DNA of 64,000 nucleotides from assembly GCF_963676735.1 (NCBI RefSeq), contig NZ_OY781464.1:1087001-1151000 (forward strand). The letters run 5' to 3'. Within the stretch, counting starts at the first letter, position 1; every line of letters starts with the position of its first letter. A program made the position numbers and the translations under genes. This DNA comes from an uncultured Draconibacterium sp. (GTDB lineage Bacteria; Bacteroidota; Bacteroidia; Bacteroidales; Prolixibacteraceae). The notes below the pieces were generated by a model that saw only the letters and a program-made list of their open reading frames with translations, was not told where the DNA came from and made no database searches. Below are positions 19,501 through 26,173 of the stretch, piece by piece.

Positions 19501-19603
19501 CCATTACGGCAAAACCTGATAAAAGAAAAATCAATGTAACAGCAAATTTAGAAATAGATAGCCTTTTAGTTAGTTGGCTAATCGTTAAAAAACAATTTTC
19601 CAT
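16520..19603 (-). CDS. SusC/RagA TonB-linked outer-membrane transporter, without STN domain
   Basis: TonB-dependent glycan importer of 1027 residues. A signal peptide (LIFLLSGFAVMAQQ) is followed by a carboxypeptidase-D-like repeat (GKVTGKVTDESDAPLPGVTV), the plug domain with QNLDEVVVTALGIQR and PLYVIDGIPM, and a long beta-barrel ending RSYGFNLKFTF with the terminal aromatic. No STN domain precedes the CarboxypepD-like domain. It therefore cannot signal to an anti-sigma factor in the usual way, which fits the absence of an ECF/FecR pair here and the presence of the SARP-type regulator across the intergenic region. It heads the susC-susD-GH92-GH47-GH92 operon. Confidence 0.95.
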   Translation of the reverse strand: MENCFLTISQLTKRLSISKFAVTLIFLLSGFAVMAQQGKVTGKVTDESDAPLPGVTVVVKGTSNGTTTNFDGEYTLQNVSEGDVVVFSFIGMITQEVAFTGQATANVKLLSDTQNLDEVVVTALGIQRDKKTLTYSSQQVTGDEIMKARDVNFMSGLNGKTAGLEIRKSTSGAGGSTRTVLRGSKSIRQVSDPLYVIDGIPMVNNKGGQSGMWGGTDQGDGLSQLNPDDIESISVLKGATAAVLYGSDGANGVIIISTKKGKQGKTNVTFSSTATFENIIETPDMQFSYGGENGSAESWSYTKGNYANGYVDDFFETGYNLINTVTVSGGSEKMSTYFSYGNTGSGGVVPNNSYQKNNVTFKQSLQLLDNLKITSNVMLTSEKTKNRATAGYYLNPITSLYTFPRDLDFADYKENYQYFREDRNLYWQNWFVEGDHFTSNPYWLINKQPKEDLTKRVIASLALDYQISEKLKFQARGSIDYANKKYEQKYYAGGNKVNISPNGRWDYQKYEDKQVYADGIFTYSDNFGDVSLNVIAGATYQESEFGNGVSVNNGTNSLIYPNEFYFQNIPDNVSINSTYGGKIIKQGVLGNVQLGYKDMLFLDLSGRNDWSSTLALTGNQSYFYPSVGVSGILTEMFEMPEAVSFAKVRLSGSQVNNEVPWGLIQVNHSINASGGVSRNTGKPFTDAKPEELVTLEFGTDWRLFDGRLGLDFTYYHITSTNQALSRPLSGGQQDNYYTYEYFNAGEIVNKGVEVVLSGKPVESKDFNWNTVLNFSKNNNEVVELYPDDETKYIDLGSSEGYYARVFTGGSIGDIYGYKLKRNEAGQIMLDDNGKPLRTPSEITYANKDEAYLGSLEPDFSLGWSNNFNYKQFNLSFLINAKIGGKAYSQTESILDGWGVSQRTADARDQGYVSVDAIQGTTAVTELDPKTYYTSVGGRNGVSELYVYDRTNIRLTQLALSYDLDVQRIGLPVKSASIALVGQNLFFFYKKAPFDPELGMSTDMNSQSLDNFSVPATRSYGFNLKFTF

Positions 19604-19640
19604 AAAATTTGTGTTAAGTTAAAATATCAAAATTTTGAGC

Positions 19641-19648
19641 CAAATTAA
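19641..19648 (-). promoter_or_regulatory. Candidate -7 box of the mannan-locus susC
   Basis: The minus strand reads TTAATTTG, a 7-of-8 style match to TAnnTTTG, and would give a leader of about 30 bases before the susC start at 19603. The nearest GATTTAT heptamer ends exactly 8 bp upstream of it. Confidence 0.4.
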
Positions 19649-19656
19649 CTATTGTC

Positions 19657-19727
19657 GATTTATTTGCGATTAACTACCGATTAATGTCTCAGAATTTGTT
19701 GTTAATGCTGATTAATTATTGATTAAT
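19657..19727. promoter_or_regulatory. Array of GATTAAT heptamers at 11-bp pitch, candidate regulator binding site
   Basis: Five direct heptamers are present: GATTTAT at 19657, GATTAAC at 19668, GATTAAT at 19679, GATTAAT at 19710 and GATTAAT at 19721. Start-to-start distances are 11, 11, 31 and 11 bp, so within each group the repeats fall on one face of the helix. Streptomyces SARP regulators are known to bind heptamer direct repeats with 4-bp gaps upstream of the -10 box. The neighbouring gene at 19983 encodes a SARP/BTAD-type DNA-binding domain. The match in layout is seen directly; the binding is inferred. Confidence 0.6.
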
Positions 19728-19955
19728 AATTTTGCAAGTATCATAAGTACAATAAGTTATTGGTTTGTGTTTTTTAATAGAAAATTAAAGATTGATGGCT
19801 TTAAAAGCAAAAAAAGTTGTTTGTAGGGATGTTTTTATACCTTTTCTGCTAATGAGGATAAAAATATCAGTGTGTTATTGTTACACATTAGCAATAAAAA
19901 GCAACTTTTAACTACTTTACTTGCTGGTTTAAGTAGGTCGATAGCGCGAAAATTA

Positions 19956-19963
19956 TACATTTG
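19956..19963 (+). promoter_or_regulatory. -7 promoter box of the SARP-type regulator gene
   Basis: TACATTTG matches TAnnTTTG exactly and lies 19 bp before the ATG at 19983, implying a very short leader. The -33 element is weak. Confidence 0.45.
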
Positions 19964-19982
19964 TGTTTCATTTAGCTAACTG

Positions 19983-22529
19983 ATGATGCGCGTACTTCTA
20001 ATTTTTACTTTGCTCATTTTTTTATGGATTGGTAAAAGTATTGCCAATGAGCATCGTGGTGTGTTTTTTAAATCGAAAGAAGTTAGCCTCGAAAATCGCA
20101 CAGGGCTCGATCTTACGTGCAAAGGAGCCATTAATTATAGCAACAGTTTCTCCATCGAATTTGATATCTTGTTTCGCGATCTCGACGAGCGTTATGGTTA
20201 TGTGTTACAACTTAAAGAGAAAAAAGGCGGGCATCAGTTTGATTTAATTTACAACATCGACGGACGTTTTCCCGATCTATTTATTGTTCTCGATAAAAAG
20301 GAAACCAATCTGCAAATGGCGTTAACACGCGAGCAGATTGAACTGGTTAACCGTTGGCACAAGTTGAAACTTGAATTTAATGCTGTTTCGGGTGAGGTTG
20401 CCATGACTTTTGAGGGAAAAACTGTAAGCGATAAAATTGATTTGCCTGCTTCATCTGAATTGGAATGGACCTTTGGAATTGTAAATCGTTATGGTTTCGA
20501 GATTGATGAAGTGCCTCCAATGTCGGTGCGTAACATCCGGTTTTCGGAGCAAAATAACTTAAAATATTTTTGGCCGCTTGATTACACTGGAGATTTTACT
20601 GTTAAAGATTCGGTTGATGGTAAAAAGGCAGAGATTATTAATCCTGCCTGGGTGGTTGAGCAGCATCACAACTGGCAAAGTGTAAAAAGTTTTGAGTTTG
20701 CCGAGATGCCACAGGTTGCTTTTAACCGCCAAACCGAGACTTTTTATTTTGTACAACGCAAAAATGGATTAACCCGTTTTAATTTAAACACCAGGAAGGT
20801 AAGCACGGTAAATTATAAGGCAGGAAATCCGTTTTACGAAGATGCCCAACAGGTATTTTTTGATAAGGATAACCGCCTGCGTTCCTACTCTAAATACAAA
20901 AGCTTAGCTCCGGAGTTTAACGAAGAAAAAGGAAGGTGGAACAACACTTTTGATACACTGGCTTATCTGCCAAAGTATTGGCACCACAATAGTCTTTTAC
21001 ATCCTGCAGATGGATCGTTTACAGCCATAGGAGGTTACGGTTTTTTTACCTATTTCAATACCATACGGAAATTAAACGATGATACAAAAAGGTGGGAAGA
21101 GCTAAACTTTAAAGGCGAACTGTTTGAACCACGTTACCTTGCAGCACTTGGCAAGAGTAAGACCGATAGCAATTCTTTCTACTTGTTTGGTGGACTTGGA
21201 AATGCTTCTGGAAAACAAATTCTGGGAAAGGAATTTTATTACGATTTGTACCAAATTAACTTTGAGCAAGATAGTATTATTAAGAAGTGGGAGCTTGACG
21301 AAATTGATGGTGAAAGTTATACCCCGGTAAATTCGTTGATTGTTGATGAAGAGAACGATTGTTTTTACACGCTCTGTTTTTCGCACAGTAATAACGAAAC
21401 AGCGTTACAACTTTTAAAAGCCAAACTTTCTGAAGCAGATTGTAAGTTTATAGGAAGTAAGATTCCTTATATTTTTTACGATATAACATCGTTTGCCGAT
21501 TTGTATAACTGGGTTACCCATAATAAGTTATTGGCACTCACTATGCATCGCCTTTCCAATGGAAGGTTTCGAGTAAATATTTATTCGTTAAACTATCCTC
21601 CATCAGAAATTGATTTGCGTGCCAAAGCAAAAAAAACAGCATATACTTTTGATAGTCTTTTGCTTTTTTATGGTGCACTACTGGTGCTGGCAGTATTACT
21701 AACTGTTTTAATTCTTTTAAAACGTAACCGGGAAAAAAGTGCCCCAAAAACACCCGCAGTTAAATTGCAGATAGATACACCTCTTGTTGATGAGAAAATG
21801 CAGGGAGGTGTATATACTTTTGGTGGATTCCAGGTTTTCGATCGTAAAGGCAAGGACATTACATACCGATTTTCACCTACCTTAAAAGAACTGTTTTTGC
21901 TGATTGTTCTGAATACTTTGTACGGGAACAAGGGCATTTCATCAAAAAAAATACAAGAATACCTGTGGCCGGATAAAGCAGAGCACAAAGCTAAAAACAA
22001 CCGGGGAGTAAATATTAAAAAATTACGATCAATACTGGAAGACGTCGGTGATATAACCATATCGTTTGATGGTAATTACTGGAGAATAAACCATGGCGAT
22101 GAAGTTTTTTGTGATATTGAATTTATTAAAAAGTATAATGAATCTGGTTTTGATATCAATCAACCCGTGGAGTTTGCAAAAGTGCTTACTATTTTGAAGC
22201 GCGGAAATTTTTTACTAAACACGGATGCAGAATGGCTTGATATGTTAAAAGACGAAATTTCCGGAAAGGTTGTTGGCCGTTTGGAAGACGTTTGCTCATT
22301 ATTGGATATGCGCAAAAATGAGCATGAACTGATGGAAATTGCAGAAGTTCTGTTTTCCTTCGACCAAATGAATGAAAAGGCCTTGCAGCTAAAATGCTAC
22401 ATTTTAAACCAGCAGGGAAAACACAGCCTGGCCCTTGAGGTTTATAATCACTACATCCGCTTGTATAAAAAACTCTACAACGAAGACTTTAATCGTTCGT
22501 TTAAGGCCTTGCTTTCCGGTCAGTTATAA
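19983..22529 (+). CDS. Membrane-anchored SARP/BTAD-type transcriptional regulator with extracytoplasmic sensor
   Basis: An 848-residue one-component membrane regulator. An N-terminal signal/anchor (LLIFTLLIFLWIGKSIA) is followed by a periplasmic region. Its first part (about 30-215) looks like a concanavalin/LamG-type beta-sandwich (SFSIEFDILFRDL); the next part has Kelch-like pieces (FYLFGGLGNASG). One strong transmembrane helix lies at about 557-580 (LLVLAVLLTVLILLK). The cytosolic part has a winged helix at about 608-710 (YTFGGFQVF, SSKKIQEYLWPD, NNRGVNIKKLRSIL) and a helical BTAD/TPR-like end. It is divergent from susC, with a heptamer array between them, so it most likely senses the glycan in the periplasm and activates that operon. 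Its last 6 bp overlap the convergent E1 gene. The domain calls outside the wHTH are by pattern only. Confidence 0.82.
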   Translation: MMRVLLIFTLLIFLWIGKSIANEHRGVFFKSKEVSLENRTGLDLTCKGAINYSNSFSIEFDILFRDLDERYGYVLQLKEKKGGHQFDLIYNIDGRFPDLFIVLDKKETNLQMALTREQIELVNRWHKLKLEFNAVSGEVAMTFEGKTVSDKIDLPASSELEWTFGIVNRYGFEIDEVPPMSVRNIRFSEQNNLKYFWPLDYTGDFTVKDSVDGKKAEIINPAWVVEQHHNWQSVKSFEFAEMPQVAFNRQTETFYFVQRKNGLTRFNLNTRKVSTVNYKAGNPFYEDAQQVFFDKDNRLRSYSKYKSLAPEFNEEKGRWNNTFDTLAYLPKYWHHNSLLHPADGSFTAIGGYGFFTYFNTIRKLNDDTKRWEELNFKGELFEPRYLAALGKSKTDSNSFYLFGGLGNASGKQILGKEFYYDLYQINFEQDSIIKKWELDEIDGESYTPVNSLIVDEENDCFYTLCFSHSNNETALQLLKAKLSEADCKFIGSKIPYIFYDITSFADLYNWVTHNKLLALTMHRLSNGRFRVNIYSLNYPPSEIDLRAKAKKTAYTFDSLLLFYGALLVLAVLLTVLILLKRNREKSAPKTPAVKLQIDTPLVDEKMQGGVYTFGGFQVFDRKGKDITYRFSPTLKELFLLIVLNTLYGNKGISSKKIQEYLWPDKAEHKAKNNRGVNIKKLRSILEDVGDITISFDGNYWRINHGDEVFCDIEFIKKYNESGFDINQPVEFAKVLTILKRGNFLLNTDAEWLDMLKDEISGKVVGRLEDVCSLLDMRKNEHELMEIAEVLFSFDQMNEKALQLKCYILNQQGKHSLALEVYNHYIRLYKKLYNEDFNRSFKALLSGQL

Positions 22530-24935
22530 CTCCGGAAACCTTTTTGGTTCTACCTCCTGCATCAGCTCATAAACATTTCTGAACAATAGTTCAACATTAG
22601 GTTTCGAAAAATATTCGCCATCAATACCATAAGCCGGACGATGTTCTTTTGCGGGCAATGTCCTGGGGGCAGTATCAAGGTAATCAAAAGCTTTCTGTTC
22701 TTCAATTACCTTCTGCAGCATGTAAGCAGTGCCTCCTCCGGGTACATCTTCGTCCATAAAAATTACCTTTCCCGTTTTCTTTACCGACTCCAGTATCCGA
22801 TGGTTAACATCAAAGGGCATTAAAGTTTGTACATCAATTACTTCAATTGAAATTCCTTTGAAATCCTTTAATAATTTTGCTGCTTTTACTGCATGATGCA
22901 CGTTCCATGCGTAGGTTACAACCGTAACATCAGTTCCTTCGTGCACAATTTCGGGTACCCCTAGCGGTACTTTATATTCGCCATGGTTAAGTGGGAGTTT
23001 TTCTTTTACATTATAAGCTTTTAACGGCTCAATTACCAATGCCGGGTCGTTACTCTCGAGCAGGGTATTGTAAATGCCTGCCGCCTGGGTAAGGTTGCGT
23101 GGAACACAGAGGTACATGCCACGCATAGAGCCTAAAAGCATCTGCATGGGCGATCCGGCATGCCAGATTCCTTGTAGCTGGTGACCTCGGGTGCGAACAA
23201 TTACAGGCGCTGCCTGCCTGCCTTTTGTTCGGTATTGCATGGTTGCCAGGTCGTCGCTTAATTGCGATTGCGCATAAATCAGGTAATCGAGGTATTGTAT
23301 TTCGGCAATCGGGCGAAAGCCTCTCAAGGCCAGCCCTATGCCTTGCCCAATTATGGTTGCTTCGCGAATGCCGGCATCGTCAACCCGTATTTTGCCATAT
23401 TTTTCCTGCATGCCTTTCATCCCCTGGTTTACATCGCCTAGTTTGCCGGTATCCTGACCAAAAGTTACCAGGTTGGGGTATTTGTTAAAGAGCGCATCAA
23501 AATTTTTATTAACCACAACCGAGCCGTTTACTTCATTCGGATTTTCGTTGTAGGTGACAGGTGCTGGTTTTATATTCAGGGCTGAGTCGGGACCTTTGCG
23601 GTGTAACGAGCTGTTGTAAAAACCAGCAGTACGTTCCTCAAACCTGTTTATCCATTTTTTTAGTTGGTCTCTTTCTTTTTTAAGGGAATCGGTAAGGTGC
23701 ATCTCCAGCTTTAGGCGCTTGGCAAAACTAAGGTGCGAACGTCGGGTAGGAAAAATCTTATCGGTAACTTTCTCAAACCTGCGTTGACTTTGCAAATCAC
23801 TTTTTCCATCAATTTGCTTTAAAATATGCAGCAAATCTTTTCGTTCGTTCTGATAGCCCTGGGTATAATTGCGCCAGGCATTATTTTTGGCTTGTTTTGC
23901 TCGTTTTTGTGCCGATTTCTCAATTTCCACCAACATTTCCTCGTCGGCAATTCCTGAACTAAGCAGCCATTTACGCATTTGGTTAATACTGTCGTATTCG
24001 TTTTCCCAGGCCAAACGTTCTTTAGTTTTGTAACGCTCGTGCGAGCCCGAGGTGGAATGTCCCTGTGGTTGGGTAACTTCGTAAATATGAAAAACTACAG
24101 GAGTGTGTGTGCTCCGGCAAAAGTCAATCCCTTGTTTAAATGTTTCAATTAATTCCGGATACTGCCAGCCCTTGCATTTAAATATTTTTACGCCATTGCT
24201 CTTATCTTTTTTTTCAAAACCTTTTAAGGCTTCCGAAATACTCGATTTGGTGGTTTGTAGTTCAATGGGAACACTTATTCCAAAGCCATCGTCGTAAATG
24301 GCTACTGCCATTGGTACCTGCAAAACTCCTGCAGCGTTTATGGTTTCAAAAAAAATTCCTTCCGAGGTGCTCGCATCACCAATACTGCCAAATGCCACCT
24401 CGTTGCCGGTAACATTATTGTTGAGGTGTTTTTTTAACTCGGGTTGTTGCCGTACCATTTTGCTGGCCTGCGCCAAGCCGAGCAGTCGAGGCATCTGCCC
24501 GCCGGTTGATGAAATGTCGGAAGCCGAATTGTATTGACTGGCAAGATCTTTTATCTCACCCAACTCAGAAATATTTCTGGTGCTGAAGTGGTTGTTAAAA
24601 TTACGGCCTCCGGTCGAGGGATTTATTTCATCATCGGTATCGCCATAAATCATGGCAAAAAACTCCTCAGGTTCAAGCAGTCCCAGTGCCAGCATAAAAG
24701 TCTGGTCGCGGTAATAGCCCGAACGCCAGTCACCCTTTTTAAAGTTTTTTGCATAAGCAATTTGGGCCACTTCCTTTCCATCGCCAAAAATACCAAAGTG
24801 TGCGCGGCCATTGTGTACCTCGCGACGACCCAAAATACTTAACTGACGACTTAAAATGGCAATGTAATAATCCTGAAGGGCCTCTTTTGCCTCAACTTTA
24901 TTTTGTGTAACCGGTTTTTCTTTTTCTAAATACAT
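22524..24935 (-). CDS. 2-oxo acid dehydrogenase E1, fused alpha and beta subunits
   Basis: Thiamine-diphosphate-dependent E1 decarboxylase of 803 residues in which the alpha half (about 1-400) and the beta half (about 470-803) are fused. The alpha half shows the TPP motif GSIGDASTSEG, followed by YDDGFGIS in place of the usual ENNGYAIS. The beta half shows TFGQDTGKLGDVNQG, DDAGIREATIIGQGIGLAL and the C-terminal transketolase-type domain (VIDVQTLMPFD). Fused E1 chains of this type are common in Bacteroidota and act on branched-chain 2-oxo acids or pyruvate; E2 and E3 are not adjacent. Its stop overlaps the stop of the convergent regulator gene, so transcription from the two could interfere. 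Confidence 0.9.
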   Translation of the reverse strand: MYLEKEKPVTQNKVEAKEALQDYYIAILSRQLSILGRREVHNGRAHFGIFGDGKEVAQIAYAKNFKKGDWRSGYYRDQTFMLALGLLEPEEFFAMIYGDTDDEINPSTGGRNFNNHFSTRNISELGEIKDLASQYNSASDISSTGGQMPRLLGLAQASKMVRQQPELKKHLNNNVTGNEVAFGSIGDASTSEGIFFETINAAGVLQVPMAVAIYDDGFGISVPIELQTTKSSISEALKGFEKKDKSNGVKIFKCKGWQYPELIETFKQGIDFCRSTHTPVVFHIYEVTQPQGHSTSGSHERYKTKERLAWENEYDSINQMRKWLLSSGIADEEMLVEIEKSAQKRAKQAKNNAWRNYTQGYQNERKDLLHILKQIDGKSDLQSQRRFEKVTDKIFPTRRSHLSFAKRLKLEMHLTDSLKKERDQLKKWINRFEERTAGFYNSSLHRKGPDSALNIKPAPVTYNENPNEVNGSVVVNKNFDALFNKYPNLVTFGQDTGKLGDVNQGMKGMQEKYGKIRVDDAGIREATIIGQGIGLALRGFRPIAEIQYLDYLIYAQSQLSDDLATMQYRTKGRQAAPVIVRTRGHQLQGIWHAGSPMQMLLGSMRGMYLCVPRNLTQAAGIYNTLLESNDPALVIEPLKAYNVKEKLPLNHGEYKVPLGVPEIVHEGTDVTVVTYAWNVHHAVKAAKLLKDFKGISIEVIDVQTLMPFDVNHRILESVKKTGKVIFMDEDVPGGGTAYMLQKVIEEQKAFDYLDTAPRTLPAKEHRPAYGIDGEYFSKPNVELLFRNVYELMQEVEPKRFPEL

Positions 24936-25286
24936 AAACGCTTCTTGTTTAACTGCTGTCGGGATTAGAACGGTTTGAAGTTTGAATTGTTTAGCTAAAG
25001 TTCTTATTTAGAATGCACTAAAAGGTGCATGGATTTAAGAATTTTTGTTTTATTGGTCGTAGTTCTAACTATTTGAAAATGAACCGAACCAACAGCTTGT
25101 TATTTGTTGTATACAAGGCAAAAAGATTTATTATTCGAAAATTGTTTTTAATTTTGCCGCACTTCATTTATTGAGATTACATATCAGAAATACTCCATTC
25201 GGAGTTGATTTACACAGGCATAGTTTTGTTTGTGTGATGTTTTTTTATATCAAATTATTTTACTCATTAGTTTAATTGCACAAAAA
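24936..25286. other. Intergenic region between divergent E1 and methyltransferase genes
   Basis: 351 bp, AT-rich, with no ORF, strong hairpin or repeat that I can see. It must hold both promoters. A TAATTTTG (-7 type) box on the plus strand at 25149-25156 is the only clear element. Confidence 0.6.
25149..25156 (+). promoter_or_regulatory. Candidate -7 promoter box upstream of the methyltransferase
   Basis: TAATTTTG matches TAnnTTTG. It would give a leader of about 125 bases. No -33 TTTG at the proper spacing. Confidence 0.3.
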
Positions 25287-26132
25287 ATGAAACTCAATAA
25301 ATTACTGGCTAACAGCCAAAAACCAAAACTTTACGAGCCGGATACTGCAATCATGTGGACCGACAAACACATTTCGAAACAGCTTTTGCAAGTGCACCTG
25401 AACGAGCATGTAGATTTAGCAAGTCGCAAGCCGGAAACCATTAAAAATACGGTAAACTGGATACTGGATAAATCAGGCGGAGAAAAGTTGAATATCCTTG
25501 ATTTGGGCTGTGGCCCTGGCTTGTATTCAAACTTGTTGGCCCAAAAAGGCCACAATGTTACAGGTGTTGATTTCTCCGATAATTCAATTAACTACGCAAA
25601 AAGGAAGGCAAAAGAAGATGGATTGGAGATAAACTATATACAATCGAACTACCTTGAACTGGAATTGCCGGAACAAAGTTTTGACTTGGTTTTGTTGATT
25701 TATACTGATCTGGGGGTTTTGATACCTGAAGACAGGGCAAAATTGCTTCGGTTAATATACACGGTTCTGAAGCTCGGAGGCAACTTTATTTTTGATGTGC
25801 TGAACGATAAGGATCTGCCTAAAAAAGGATCTGCCAAAAACTGGGAAGTTGCCGAAAAAGGTTTCTGGAAACCGCAGCCTTATCTGGCACTTTCTGAATC
25901 CTTTTTATATGAAAAGGAAAAGGTAATTCTTTATCAGCACCAGATTGTTGATGAAAATGAAGGTGTTTCTCTTTATCGTTTTTGGACGCACTTTTTTGCA
26001 GCTGCCGATTTGAAAAAGCTTCTGCCTGAAAACGAGTGGCAAAATGTTGAATTATTTGAAGATGTTTTGCCGGGGGGGAACCTGTTTGGTGGAGAGCATG
26101 TAACTTTTACGGTTGCCCGAAAAAAGCAGTAA
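25287..26132 (+). CDS. Class I SAM-dependent methyltransferase
   Basis: Cytosolic methyltransferase of about 281 residues from the start MKLNKLLANSQKPKLY at 25287; the longer reading from 25230 adds a hydrophobic leader that does not fit the family. Motif I, LDLGCGPG, lies at residues 71-78 and is followed by GHNVTGVDFSDNSI (motif II acidic residue binding the ribose) and FDLVLLIYTDLGVL (motif IV region). This is the Rossmann-fold layout of the UbiE/Methyltransf_25 type. The methyl acceptor cannot be told. It stands alone on the plus strand, with its own promoter region and a bidirectional terminator at the end. Confidence 0.85.
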   Translation: MKLNKLLANSQKPKLYEPDTAIMWTDKHISKQLLQVHLNEHVDLASRKPETIKNTVNWILDKSGGEKLNILDLGCGPGLYSNLLAQKGHNVTGVDFSDNSINYAKRKAKEDGLEINYIQSNYLELELPEQSFDLVLLIYTDLGVLIPEDRAKLLRLIYTVLKLGGNFIFDVLNDKDLPKKGSAKNWEVAEKGFWKPQPYLALSESFLYEKEKVILYQHQIVDENEGVSLYRFWTHFFAAADLKKLLPENEWQNVELFEDVLPGGNLFGGEHVTFTVARKKQ

Positions 26133-26133
26133 A

Positions 26134-26170
26134 AATTAAAGGGCACGAACTTAGCTCGTGCCCTTTAATT
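26134..26170. terminator. Bidirectional terminator between methyltransferase and GH20
   Basis: AATTAAAGGGCACGA pairs with TCGTGCCCTTTAATT in a 15-bp stem with a 7-base loop. It serves the plus-strand methyltransferase and the minus-strand GH20, whose stop codons flank it. Confidence 0.85.
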
Positions 26171-26173
26171 CTA

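Noticed and set aside
21668..22060. Minus-strand 130-codon ORF within the SARP-type regulator
   Set aside because: Lies fully inside the winged-helix coding part of a well supported gene; no signal or domain of its own.
25230..25286. N-terminal extension of the methyltransferase
   Set aside because: Hydrophobic 19-residue leader does not suit a cytosolic enzyme; ATG at 25287 fits the family start better.
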